A DNA stretch of 16,027 nt from Coprococcus sp. (lineage in GTDB: Bacteria; Bacillota; Clostridia; Lachnospirales; Lachnospiraceae), in the NCBI GenBank assembly GCA_016296785.1, contig JAEDHX010000046.1:1-16027 (forward strand). Reading direction: 5' to 3'. A program made the position numbers and the translations under genes. Under the pieces are notes generated by a model. The model did not search any database. It was not told the DNA's origin and worked only from the letters and a program-made list of their open reading frames with translations. Positions 1-7,841 of the stretch are shown here, piece after piece; the first letter of the stretch is position 1; each line of letters opens with the position of its first letter.

Positions 1-65
1 GCAAATATGGCAACGGCAATAATAACTTCTACTAAGCTAAAACCTTTATTATTTGTTTTTGCCAT
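1..65 (-). CDS. Type IV prepilin-like protein, N-terminus only (runs off the left edge)
   Basis: The reverse strand from 65 reads MAKTNNKGFSLVEVIIAVAIF before the window ends. This is a class III (type IV) prepilin leader: a short basic leader ending in Gly, cleavage before Phe, Glu at mature position 5, then a hydrophobic helix. A prepilin peptidase would cut after NNKG and methylate the Phe. The start follows a GGAG ribosome site about 9 bases upstream and lies 23 nt after the PilO-like stop, so it is co-transcribed with the pilus genes. It could be a minor pilin or pseudopilin; without the rest this cannot be settled. Confidence 0.85.
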   Translation of the reverse strand, partial: MAKTNNKGFSLVEVIIAVAIF

Positions 66-88
66 TTATTTTCACTCCGTTCAAATGA

Positions 89-823
89 TTACTCTGTAGC
101 TGCATCTCCGGTTGTAGGCTGCTGTTTTACAGTTGGGTTACCAAAAATATTAGTAGTACCTGTCTGAACGTTAACATCAGCATGATCAGTTGTTCTGTCA
201 CCACCATTTACTGCATATGAAGTAAATGTAAGCTCACCCTCATAATAACCTTCAGTATCATTGAAAGCAATGCTGATGGAATCAAGAGTCATTCTATACT
301 CGCCGTCCTTGATGTAATCAATAACAGACTTAATGTTCTTATAATCACCTGTATATGATACAGGGAATGTTGCCATATAGCAGTTATAACCATCTGATAC
401 TACAGCTGTAGAATCAGCTTCAGCCGGAGCTGCATCAAGAGCGATATCACCTACTGCGCCCTGGCCTAATGTGTAGAATAACATTTCCTCACCCATAGTA
501 ACTGATGGGAATGTGAACTTGTATTCATCCTTGATACCCTGTAAGTACATGATTGTATTATCCTGATAAAGCTCTGCAGGGAACTCTGCAAGTATCGCCT
601 CATAATCTGCTTTATACTTAGCTGTATCATCTATGTACTGCTGTCTGTTATTATCTTTAGCCTTCAAGTCATTATAATATGTCTGACGTTCATTCTTCTG
701 CTTGTCAATTTCCTTCTTATCATCGAAATTGCCCATTGCAACAAATCTGATAGGTAAGAATATAATTGCTACCCCAAGTAAAAATAAAAGTAAATTTCTT
801 TGTCCCTTTGTAACTGCACTCAT
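89..823 (-). CDS. pilO: PilO-like type IV pilus assembly protein
   Basis: 244 residues. A short cytoplasmic N-terminus is followed by one membrane helix (about residues 10-30, very hydrophobic), a charged Lys/Asp/Gln-rich stretch that should be coiled coil (about 33-80), then an extracytoplasmic domain of about 120 residues and a Thr/Gln-rich tail. This bitopic plan is that of PilO, which pairs with PilN to form the inner-membrane alignment ring linking PilM/PilC to the growing pilus. Primary sequence in this family is poorly conserved, so the call rests on architecture and on position directly after the PilM-PilN gene, 13 nt downstream. The AAGGAGG ribosome site overlaps the stop of that gene, so translation is probably coupled. 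Lack of PilP and secretin genes nearby fits a cell with one membrane. Confidence 0.72.
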   Translation of the reverse strand: MSAVTKGQRNLLLFLLGVAIIFLPIRFVAMGNFDDKKEIDKQKNERQTYYNDLKAKDNNRQQYIDDTAKYKADYEAILAEFPAELYQDNTIMYLQGIKDEYKFTFPSVTMGEEMLFYTLGQGAVGDIALDAAPAEADSTAVVSDGYNCYMATFPVSYTGDYKNIKSVIDYIKDGEYRMTLDSISIAFNDTEGYYEGELTFTSYAVNGGDRTTDHADVNVQTGTTNIFGNPTVKQQPTTGDAATE

Positions 824-836
824 GTTTACACCCTCC

Positions 837-2462
837 TTATTCTAATGTAACTGCATCACCGGATGATGTAAGGTCATCAACAAGTGCTGCTGTAGGATCT
901 ACATATATACATGAAACTGTAAAGTCATATGTAACTGTTTTTGTCTGTTCATCAATATTTTCTTCTATTGAACCGATAAATGTATTATCAATACATTCAA
1001 TATCTAACAGATTCTTAGCAAAAGCTGCAATATCCTCATACTTAGCAGTTGTTCCTGTAATAGTAACGCCTGATGAGTCAGAGTTAAATGCTGTTACACT
1101 AATACCCTTAGGCATCTTATCTTCAAGCTCTGCTATAAGAGTTCCAACAAACTGGTTGAGATTTGTTGTGTAGCTGTACATGCTCATAGCATCTACATAT
1201 ACACTCTCAGCAGCTTCGTATTCCTGAACAATAGCTTCAATATCTCTAATTGCTTCTATATCTTTATTAATCTTGTCAAGCTCATTCTGTGACTTATTCT
1301 TAGCAATGAAGGAATAAGCTGTAACTCCACCTGCAACAAGAACTGCAATAATAAGGAAAGCAATTACAAGAGGTGTTGCATCAAAGCCCTTGTTTGAACC
1401 ACCCTTAGTACTTGCATCATTAAGTGCAAAGCCCATAGGTGCAAATGCGGCACCGATAGGTACCATAAGGTATACAGGATTGTAAATCTTTAAGTCAATC
1501 TTAGGGTCAAATTTAATATTAAATAAGCTGTCCATAACTCTTGTAGATACGTTCAGCTGAACCTTGAACAAGCCGTCAATTCCTTTAATAAGTGCACCAT
1601 CACCTGTAAGGAATACATCATCAATAGGCTTATCAGGATTCTTTGATGTGAAGAAGTCCATTACACGTCCGATGTTGTTAATAAGATATCTGAATGCTCC
1701 TGTTATAGCATTATCATCAAAATCTACTGTAAGAAGTCTCTCATTCTGAAGTAAGGTCATAGCTGTTGTAGCATCTACTCCCTTAGCATCCATAACTTCA
1801 TTTACAACAACATTAGTACCATATGGCACTGTTCTCTGTAAGAGAAGTGTATCACCCTTCACAATGTTAAGTACTGTTGATTCACTACCTAACTGGATTA
1901 CCATAGTAGTCATATTCTCGCTGGTCTGAGTCTTGATCAGCTGAAGCATACTGTTACCAATGTAGTCAAGTGCTACCACCTTAAGACCTGCCATAGCAGC
2001 TACGTCATAATATGCACGAACCATATTCTCAGGTGCCGCAACAGCAAGAACTCTAAGCTGTTTGTTGTTTTCTTCATCAGTAACTGTCTCTAATATAGAA
2101 TGTGATACTACGTAATCTTCTATATTAACAGGGAAATACTCTGATGAGTTCGCATTAATAATTCCTTTAATTTTGTTTTCCTTAACGAAAGGTACTACTA
2201 CCTCTCTGTTAACGATCTTTGTAGAGGTAAGAACGAATATTGCGTTCTTATTTGTTATTCCGTTAGCACTAAGCTGTGATTTAATAGCATCTGCTATTCT
2301 TTCCTTGTCTCTAATAATACCATCTTCATATGAATCCTCCGGTGTCTCGAAGATAATGGCATTATGTACTGTAGACTGTTTCTTGTTTGAAGCTGTAGCT
2401 TCAACAATTGTAATACTTTCATTTGTAATGTCGATTGTTAAAACTTTGTTATTACTCGCCAT
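837..2462 (-). CDS. PilM-PilN fusion protein (actin-like ATPase joined to a bitopic pilus assembly protein)
   Basis: 541 residues in one uninterrupted frame. Residues 1-340 look like PilM, an actin/FtsA-fold protein: an N-terminal phosphate-type strand (VLTIDITNESITIVEA, 7-22), a second one near 186-200 (MVIQLGSESTVLNIV) and an adenosine-type motif FLTGDGALIKGI at 284-295. A Gly/Ser/Asn-rich linker (about 345-362) leads to a membrane helix (about 365-386), a coiled coil (about 388-420) and an extracytoplasmic ferredoxin-like segment to the end, which is the layout of PilN. In most systems PilM and PilN are separate and PilM grips the N-terminal peptide of PilN; here the contact is covalent. 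The start has a GGGAGG site about 9 bases upstream. A 475-nt gap separates it from pilA, whereas the PilO-like gene follows after only 13 nt. Domain identity is inferred from motifs and order. Confidence 0.8.
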   Translation of the reverse strand: MASNNKVLTIDITNESITIVEATASNKKQSTVHNAIIFETPEDSYEDGIIRDKERIADAIKSQLSANGITNKNAIFVLTSTKIVNREVVVPFVKENKIKGIINANSSEYFPVNIEDYVVSHSILETVTDEENNKQLRVLAVAAPENMVRAYYDVAAMAGLKVVALDYIGNSMLQLIKTQTSENMTTMVIQLGSESTVLNIVKGDTLLLQRTVPYGTNVVVNEVMDAKGVDATTAMTLLQNERLLTVDFDDNAITGAFRYLINNIGRVMDFFTSKNPDKPIDDVFLTGDGALIKGIDGLFKVQLNVSTRVMDSLFNIKFDPKIDLKIYNPVYLMVPIGAAFAPMGFALNDASTKGGSNKGFDATPLVIAFLIIAVLVAGGVTAYSFIAKNKSQNELDKINKDIEAIRDIEAIVQEYEAAESVYVDAMSMYSYTTNLNQFVGTLIAELEDKMPKGISVTAFNSDSSGVTITGTTAKYEDIAAFAKNLLDIECIDNTFIGSIEENIDEQTKTVTYDFTVSCIYVDPTAALVDDLTSSGDAVTLE

Positions 2463-2937
2463 TTTAAATAGCCTCCCTCGCTAATCAGTAGTTTTTTTGA
2501 AGATATACTAATCTTCATAATTGCCTGAGTACCAGCTTACCGCTGTTCACCCTATAATATTAATTGCATCCGTTATAAAAACGAATAAAAGGTCAACAAT
2601 CTGTCACCCTTTTTAATAGTAGCACTCTTCTATCAATATGCTGACTCATTATCACATTAATATAGAAGCTACCGCTAAATTAAGTACCAGCCTATTTAGT
2701 AAGCCAGCTGCCGCCATAAGTTTGTTGCCTACTTTAATATTGCATTATATATTATGTATGCATGTTTTCAAGCAAGGATAAACCGCTGACCGCAAAGGGC
2801 AAATTTTCACAGTAAGCATAAGCTTTAACTTATTGCTTACTGTGATAAATGCCTTGAATATTGTGAAAATATCATAAATTATATGTTACGAGGTCAAAAT
2901 AAAATATGTATTATCACTTGTTTTCTATTTTGACATT
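2463..2937. other. 475-nt gene-free region between pilA and pilM-N
   Basis: No reading frame with a ribosome site was found on either strand. The region holds a strong stem-loop (2808-2844), a short hairpin next to a T7/A7 tract (about 2492-2516), and recurring short motifs: AGTACCAGC at 2528-2536 and 2683-2691, and ACCGCT at 2539-2544, 2671-2676 and 2782-2787 (plus-strand orientation). In an otherwise compact cluster this length is unusual. It could be the pilA 3' untranslated region, a processed small RNA or a leader for pilM-N. I could not match it to a riboswitch consensus by eye. Confidence 0.6.
2808..2844 (-). other. Strong stem-loop downstream of pilA (possible mRNA processing or stability element)
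   Basis: The arms are 2808-2822 and 2829-2844: 15 base pairs with a single bulged base (2834) and a 6-nt loop. It starts about 94 nt past the pilA stop. On the pilus-coding strand it is followed by AAAATTTG rather than a T-run, so it is not a standard intrinsic terminator. A hairpin here could protect the 3' end of an abundant pilin mRNA from exonucleases or weaken read-through into pilM-N. Confidence 0.6.
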
Positions 2938-3357
2938 TTAGTAATTGCTGCTATCTGGTGAAATCTCTGTAGTACCATCAAATGCATATACTTTAATATC
3001 ATTATTGGTTACATCAACTGTTACCTTGAACTCACAGCCCTTGTTCTTATACTTTGTTGTAAGTGTTGTGCTACCAAGAATATCTGTAAGCTCTGCACCA
3101 TATGCGCCATAAGAACCTTTTACAGTACTGATTGTTGTAGCTGCTGTAAATCCATTACCTAAATCGTTTGCAGCCTGCTCATCTGACATTGCTGTCTGAA
3201 GAGCTGAACGAATTGTATCAGCATTTGAAATATCTGTTGATCTTCTTGACTTGTTGATGTACTTAATAAGTGCTGGTGCAAGAGCACCTGCAAGAATTGC
3301 CATAATAGCAATAACAATAATTAACTCTACTAATGAGAAACCTTTGTTGTTCTTCAT
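2938..3357 (-). CDS. pilA: Major type IV pilin (prepilin PilA)
   Basis: 139 residues. It begins MKNNKG followed by FSLVELIIVIAIMAIL, a near-perfect prepilin signal: basic 6-residue leader, cleavage before Phe, Glu5, then the hydrophobic N-terminal helix used for membrane storage and filament packing (about residues 7-30). The amphipathic helix continues to about 65 (KYINKSRRSTDISNADTIRSAL) and a compact globular domain rich in Thr, Asn and Gly follows. There is one Cys, so no intramolecular disulfide is possible. Its position between the platform protein and the assembly-ring gene, the isolated structured leader and the long 3' non-coding region suggest separately tuned, high expression, making it the best candidate for the major subunit. 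The AAAAGGAGAG ribosome site is strong. Mature product is predicted at 133 residues. Confidence 0.93.
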   Translation of the reverse strand: MKNNKGFSLVELIIVIAIMAILAGALAPALIKYINKSRRSTDISNADTIRSALQTAMSDEQAANDLGNGFTAATTISTVKGSYGAYGAELTDILGSTTLTTKYKNKGCEFKVTVDVTNNDIKVYAFDGTTEISPDSSNY

Positions 3358-3390
3358 AATTATTCTCTCCTTTTTCTTATATATTGTTTA

Positions 3391-3501
3391 GTGTCATGTT
3401 GTGACACATTTATTTATTAAACCGGCATCCTCGTACTACCGGGTTTAATCTATTATTACTATATTAATATATGTTCATCATGCTGAGTCTTGCACGATGA
3501 A
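3391..3501 (-). promoter_or_regulatory. Structured leader of pilA: three consecutive hairpins
   Basis: The 170-nt gap between pilC and pilA contains three stem-loops. One has arms 3474-3483 and 3492-3501 (10 pairs counting one G-U in RNA). A second has arms 3417-3425 and 3439-3448 (9 pairs, one bulge). A third has arms 3391-3396 and 3402-3407 (GTGTCA/TGACAC, loop of 5). The last ends about 34 nt before the pilA start codon, just upstream of the ribosome site. None is followed by a T-run on the coding strand. They could be an mRNA processing, stability or translation-control element; no known riboswitch consensus was recognised. Confidence 0.5.
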
Positions 3502-3527
3502 TATTCACAAAACAAATTATGTATATT

Positions 3528-4736
3528 CTAGTACTGATCAAGAGCACTGTACATACTCATGATAGGTCCGTATACAGCTGCTACAATCATACCTACAACG
3601 CAGGCAAGAAGTACCATGATAAGCGGCTCCATAGCTGCTGTAAGAGCATTAGTTGCTGCCTCAACCTCTTCGTCATAGTAATCAGCAACTTTGCTAAGCA
3701 TCTCTTCAATATCACCTGTCTCTTCACCAATCTTAGTCATGGCTGAAAGCATAGGTGGAAGCATCTCCATATCCTTAAGCGGCTTTGAAAGAGGAATACC
3801 CTTTGAAACCTGAGTCTTAGCATCCATAAGACCATCTCTTATTATCTTGTTATCCATCATCTTGGCAACCTGCTCAACGGCATCTATCATTGATATACCT
3901 GACGCCATAAGAGTACTCATTGTTCTTGCAAATCTTGCACAGGCTGTCTTGATATTAAGATTACCAAATATAGGAAGTTTAAGGCCAAGATTAGCAAAAA
4001 GCTGCTCACCAACAGGTGTCTTCTTGAATACTTTAAGTGCAAATACAATGGCAGCAATAATTATAATAAGAAGCCACCATTTATACTTAACAAAATCTGC
4101 TGCCGCCATCATCGCCCTTGTTGCAAACGGAAGATCTGCTCCCATATCTGCAAACATATCCTTGAAGTTAGGAATAACCATTACAAGTACTACTATAATA
4201 ACGATAACCATTACACAGAGAACTACGATAGGATATGTCATCGCGCCCTTAATCTTAGATGAAAGTGCATTATCCTTCTCGAAGTGCTCTACAAGTCTGT
4301 CAAGACATATCTCGAGGTTACCTGACATCTCACCTGCAGCTACCATGTTAATCATGATAGGAGGGAATACATCAGGGTTAACTCTAAGCGCATCAGCAAG
4401 AGTACCTCCCTTTTCTACATATGTTCTTGCATCACTTACTGCCTTTCTAAGTGTCTTGTTCTCTATCTGATCCCCCATCAATTCAAGTGCTGCAATAATA
4501 GTAACACCTGCCTTGATAACAGCTGAGAACTGCTTACAGAAGACGCCCAAATCTCTTGATTTAACCTTCTTCTTAAATCCTACTCCAGCTAGCGGACTAC
4601 TCTGCTCTGTGAGACTCATAATTGAATATCCGTCAGATTTCAATTTCCTCTCTGCACCGTCCCTGTTTGGAGCTTCGATGGTACCCTTTTTATTCTTACC
4701 ATCTCTGTCAACAACCTTGTAATTAAATACTGCCAT
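3528..4736 (-). CDS. pilC: Type IV pilus inner-membrane platform protein PilC
   Basis: 402 residues, the usual length for PilC/GspF. It has the PilC N-terminal segment (MAVFNYKVVDRDGKNKKGTIEA) and then two repeated T2SSF four-helix cytoplasmic domains (about 65-190 and 265-390). Membrane helices lie at about 168-190, 219-236 and 371-394. The recurring signature is clear in both halves: FCKQFSAVIKAGVTIIAALE...GEMSGNLE in the first, FARTMSTLMASGISMIDAVE...GEETGDIEEML in the second. PilC is the membrane platform on which PilB and PilT act to add or withdraw pilin subunits. The start is supported by GGAGG 7 bases upstream. A 193-nt gap with two promoter-like sites separates it from pilT, so pilC-pilA may be transcribed partly independently of the ATPase genes. 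Confidence 0.95.
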   Translation of the reverse strand: MAVFNYKVVDRDGKNKKGTIEAPNRDGAERKLKSDGYSIMSLTEQSSPLAGVGFKKKVKSRDLGVFCKQFSAVIKAGVTIIAALELMGDQIENKTLRKAVSDARTYVEKGGTLADALRVNPDVFPPIMINMVAAGEMSGNLEICLDRLVEHFEKDNALSSKIKGAMTYPIVVLCVMVIVIIVVLVMVIPNFKDMFADMGADLPFATRAMMAAADFVKYKWWLLIIIIAAIVFALKVFKKTPVGEQLFANLGLKLPIFGNLNIKTACARFARTMSTLMASGISMIDAVEQVAKMMDNKIIRDGLMDAKTQVSKGIPLSKPLKDMEMLPPMLSAMTKIGEETGDIEEMLSKVADYYDEEVEAATNALTAAMEPLIMVLLACVVGMIVAAVYGPIMSMYSALDQY

Positions 4737-4831
4737 TGTTTTTCCTCCGACCCAATCAATATTCTTATGTTATGTATATTCGCCTTAAAAAAGTACATAA
4801 ATATACAATCTACATATTATAATATAAGTAA

Positions 4832-4860
4832 ATAATACTATACCACGTTTACATAATCAA
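4832..4860 (-). promoter_or_regulatory. Predicted sigma-A promoter before pilC (proximal copy)
   Basis: On the minus strand TTGATT (4855-4860), a 17-nt spacer and TATTAT (4832-4837). The spacer contains AACGTGGT, also present at nearly the same place in the distal site. Prediction is from consensus matching only. Confidence 0.5.
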
Positions 4861-4893
4861 CATTTAATTATTTTTTACATTTATTTTGTGCAA

Positions 4894-4921
4894 ATTATAC
4901 AAACCACGTTGTAAATATCAC
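4894..4921 (-). promoter_or_regulatory. Predicted sigma-A promoter before pilC (distal copy)
   Basis: On the minus strand GTGATA (4916-4921), a 16-nt spacer and a perfect TATAAT (4894-4899). The spacer carries AACGTGGT three bases before the -10. The site lies just after the pilT stop and 62 bp upstream of the proximal copy. Consensus match only. Confidence 0.5.
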
Positions 4922-4929
4922 ATTATGGA

Positions 4930-5991
4930 TTACTGTCCATTTATCTTCTTTCTCAGGTACTGCTGATCCTGCGAATATGTCATTGCCATCTCTCTTGTAA
5001 TGGTACCTGATGAATATAAATCATAAAGCGCATCATCCATTGTAATCATACCAAGCTGTCTGCTTGTCTGAATAGTTGACTGAATCTGATGTGTCTTTGC
5101 TTCACGAATAAGGCTTCGTATAGCCGGTGATGCAAGCATTACTTCAAATGCAGCTACTCGTCCGTTTCCATTAGCCATTGGAAGAAGCGACTGTGATATA
5201 ACGCCCTCAAGAACCATGGCAAGCTGTACTCTTACCTGTTGTTGCTGGTTTGTTGGGAATATATCAATAATTCTATCAATTGTACTTGCAGCTCCAATTG
5301 TATGAAGTGTTGAGAAAACCAAGTGTCCAGTCTCTGCAGCAGTAATAGCTGTTGATATTGTCTCAAGGTCACGCATCTCTCCTACAAGGATAATATCCGG
5401 GTCCTCACGTAGTGCAGCTCTAAGTGCATTCGCATAACTAAGTGTATCCATACCAACCTCACGCTGGTTTACAATAGCTTTATTGTGATGATGAATATAC
5501 TCTATAGGATCCTCAAGTGTAATAATGTGGTCTGTCAGGTTCTCATTCGCCTTATTAATAATAGAAGCAAGTGTTGTTGATTTACCTGAACCTGTAGGTC
5601 CTGTTACAAGTACCAGACCTCTCTTTCTCTTGTAAAGATCTACAACCTCCCTTGGAATACCAAGCTGGTCAGGTCTTGGAATTACAGTTTCAACTCGTCT
5701 GTAGGCTGCTGCCATATTACCTCTGTCCATATAAACATTAACACGGAAACGTCCTGTCTCCGGAGAATCAAAGGAGAAATCGACCTCTCCTCTGTCTTTA
5801 AGTATGGCTATATGTCTGTCCTTCATAGTAGAACCTATTGCCTCTGCAGCATCTGCTGCTGTAAGAGGTGGAACCTCAACTTCTGTGAGCTTACCATGAA
5901 TTCTAAGCTTTGGAGGTATTCCAACCGCGATATGTACATCAGATGCTTTCGCCTCTACAGAAAAGGCAAGCAATTCTTTCATATCTAACAT
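4930..5991 (-). CDS. pilT: Type IV pilus retraction ATPase PilT
   Basis: 353 residues, typical PilT length. Walker A GPTGSGKST is at 131-139, the Asp box ITLEDPIEY at 157-165, Walker B DPDIILVGEMRD at 197-208, the His box TGHLVFSTLHT at 221-231, and AIRSLIRE at 290-297. The last motif is the PilT hallmark (AIRNLIRE) needed for retraction and absent from PilB, so the assignment to retraction is firm. It forms a cytoplasmic hexamer acting on PilC to depolymerise the pilus, supporting twitching or surface pulling. It lies 87 nt after pilB in the same direction. The chosen start has only a weak, distant AAAGGA site (12 nt); an ATG at 5982 is an alternative but is further still from it. Confidence 0.96.
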   Translation of the reverse strand: MLDMKELLAFSVEAKASDVHIAVGIPPKLRIHGKLTEVEVPPLTAADAAEAIGSTMKDRHIAILKDRGEVDFSFDSPETGRFRVNVYMDRGNMAAAYRRVETVIPRPDQLGIPREVVDLYKRKRGLVLVTGPTGSGKSTTLASIINKANENLTDHIITLEDPIEYIHHHNKAIVNQREVGMDTLSYANALRAALREDPDIILVGEMRDLETISTAITAAETGHLVFSTLHTIGAASTIDRIIDIFPTNQQQQVRVQLAMVLEGVISQSLLPMANGNGRVAAFEVMLASPAIRSLIREAKTHQIQSTIQTSRQLGMITMDDALYDLYSSGTITREMAMTYSQDQQYLRKKINGQ

Positions 5992-6078
5992 AACTCACGC
6001 CCATCCTTTCTTAATTCATTAATAATTTCAATTTATTTCTTCGGATTAGTAATCACCAAGCCGTAAGATACATAATTC

Positions 6079-7812
6079 TTATACGTCCATATCAACATCA
6101 ACTGTTACTGTACTATGAACTATCTTCTTCATCTCTGATATTGAAGTAATACCATTTAATACATGCTTAGCTGCACCCATCTTAAGTGTAAGCATTCCTT
6201 CCTTAAGTGCCTGCTTCTCAATAACATCTGCTGTAGCACCCGATGCAATAATTGCCTGAAGTGATCTTGACACCGGCATCATCTCATATACACCGATTCG
6301 TCCTGAATATCCTGTGTCATTACAAAGAGGACAGCCAACAGGCTCGTAAATGATTACATCCTCTTCATCCTCAGGTACTCCAAGCTGAGCTCTCTCTTCA
6401 TCCTCAATAAGTCGAGGCTGCTTACATGTTGTGCAAAGTCTTCTAACAAGTCTCTGTGCAATAACTCCAACAACAGCATCGCCTGCAATATACGATTCAA
6501 TACCCATATCTATAAGTCGGGTAATTGTTGAAGCGGCTGAGTTAGTATGGAGTGTCGATACAACAAGGTGTCCTGTAATAGCCGCCTGAACAGCTATTCC
6601 TGCCGTCTCACTGTCTCGAATCTCTCCTATCATTATAATATCAGGGTCCTGACGGAGAATAGAACGAAGAGCAGCTGCAAATGTCATATCAGCTTTATTA
6701 TTAACCTGAACCTGATTAATACCAAGGATATTAGCCTCTACAGGGTCCTCAACAGTGATAATATTAACATCTTCCTTATTAAGCTCACTAAGCGATGTAT
6801 AAAGTGTTGTTGATTTACCTGAACCTGTAGGTCCTGTTACAAGGATAATTCCATGTGGGTTACTTAATATTCCATCAAACACCTTCTCCTGCTCAGCATC
6901 AAAACCAAGTGCGCTCTTAGGCTTTGTAAGACCATCCTTGGAGGTAAGTCGCATAACCGTCTTCTCGCCAAATACTGTAGGAAGAATAGAAACACGGACA
7001 TCATACTCTCTACGGTCAACCATAATGGTGATACGTCCATCCTGAGGCTTTCTCTTCTCTGCTATATCCATACCACCTATAATCTTGATACGAGCCGTAA
7101 TACCTGCAAGAATACTTAAGTCATATGACATAACCTGCTTTAACGCACCATCTATTCTGTATCTGACACGAACACCTGTCTCAAGTGCTTCAATATGAAT
7201 ATCAGACGCTCTCTGTCTTACACCGCCTTCGATAATCTGCTTAACAAGAAGAACGATAGGCGAATTATCTATCTCCTCATTAGTACCATCATCTTCATCT
7301 GCTCCAAGCGAATTAGCCTGCTCCTGGCGATACAACTCAGCAGCCTCCATAGCCTGGGCACTTCCATAATACTTACCAATTGCATCATTAATCTGCTCCT
7401 CTGTTGCAAGCATAGGCTCAACCTGCAGATTAGTAATAAGCCCTACGTCATCAATCGCATTAATATCCATAGGATCTGACATAGCAAGCTTTAATATGTT
7501 AGGATTATCAGGATCGATCTCAACAGGAACGACCTTATACTTTGTTACCATTGACTCAGGGATCATATGAAGAACCTTCTCTTCAATCTTAGCTCCCTTT
7601 AATTCTATGTATTCAATATCTAACTGCTTTGTCAAAAGAGTTATGAGCATCTCCTGGCTGATAAAGCCAAGCTCAACAAGTGTATTACCAAGCTTACCGC
7701 CTGTCTCCTTCTGGTGTGCAAGAGCTTCCTGAAGCTGTTCTTCCGTAATAGCACCTGCTGCTATAAGGACATCACCTATCCTTATCTTTTTTCGTCCCAT
7801 TCCAAGTCGCAT
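6079..7812 (-). CDS. pilB: Type IV pilus extension ATPase PilB with N-terminal cyclic di-GMP-binding MshEN domain
   Basis: 577 residues. Walker A GPTGSGKST is at 327-335, the Asp box ITVEDPVE at 352-359, Walker B DPDIIMIGEIRD at 389-400 and the His box TGHLVVSTLHT at 413-423. Four cysteines (460, 463, 494, 497; CTTC...CPLC) form the zinc site usual in PilB/GspE. The N-terminus is a full MshEN module: two 24-residue motifs of the form RLGx6Gx6Lx3Lx2Q at 11-34 and 40-63, exactly 5 residues apart, with only conservative changes (I for L at 12, K for R at 40). In characterised MshE/PilB proteins this binds cyclic di-GMP, so extension is probably switched by that messenger. The protein powers pilus polymerisation through PilC. 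Start is supported by AGGAGGAG about 10 bases upstream. It is the first gene of the cluster, behind a good promoter. Confidence 0.96.
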   Translation of the reverse strand: MRLGMGRKKIRIGDVLIAAGAITEEQLQEALAHQKETGGKLGNTLVELGFISQEMLITLLTKQLDIEYIELKGAKIEEKVLHMIPESMVTKYKVVPVEIDPDNPNILKLAMSDPMDINAIDDVGLITNLQVEPMLATEEQINDAIGKYYGSAQAMEAAELYRQEQANSLGADEDDGTNEEIDNSPIVLLVKQIIEGGVRQRASDIHIEALETGVRVRYRIDGALKQVMSYDLSILAGITARIKIIGGMDIAEKRKPQDGRITIMVDRREYDVRVSILPTVFGEKTVMRLTSKDGLTKPKSALGFDAEQEKVFDGILSNPHGIILVTGPTGSGKSTTLYTSLSELNKEDVNIITVEDPVEANILGINQVQVNNKADMTFAAALRSILRQDPDIIMIGEIRDSETAGIAVQAAITGHLVVSTLHTNSAASTITRLIDMGIESYIAGDAVVGVIAQRLVRRLCTTCKQPRLIEDEERAQLGVPEDEEDVIIYEPVGCPLCNDTGYSGRIGVYEMMPVSRSLQAIIASGATADVIEKQALKEGMLTLKMGAAKHVLNGITSISEMKKIVHSTVTVDVDMDV

Positions 7813-7841
7813 ATTTGTTTATCTCCTCCTGAAAATTAAAA

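Noticed and set aside
2808..2844. Hairpin after pilA as an intrinsic terminator
   Set aside because: There is no T-run after the stem on either strand, so simple rho-independent termination is unlikely despite the strong stem.
2463..3527. A cyclic di-GMP riboswitch (class I or II) controlling pilA or pilM-N
   Set aside because: I looked for the class I core (GGGCAAA, CGCAAAG and the tetraloop receptor) and could not align it on the pilus strand. A partial CCGCAAAGGGCAAA near 2790-2803 is on the opposite strand and lacks the rest. A covariance-model search is needed to exclude it fully.
3847..4470. 207-codon open frame on the plus strand opposite pilC
   Set aside because: It is antisense to a well-supported gene, its translation resembles no family I know, and it has no ribosome site. 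The biased codon use of pilC explains the lack of stops.
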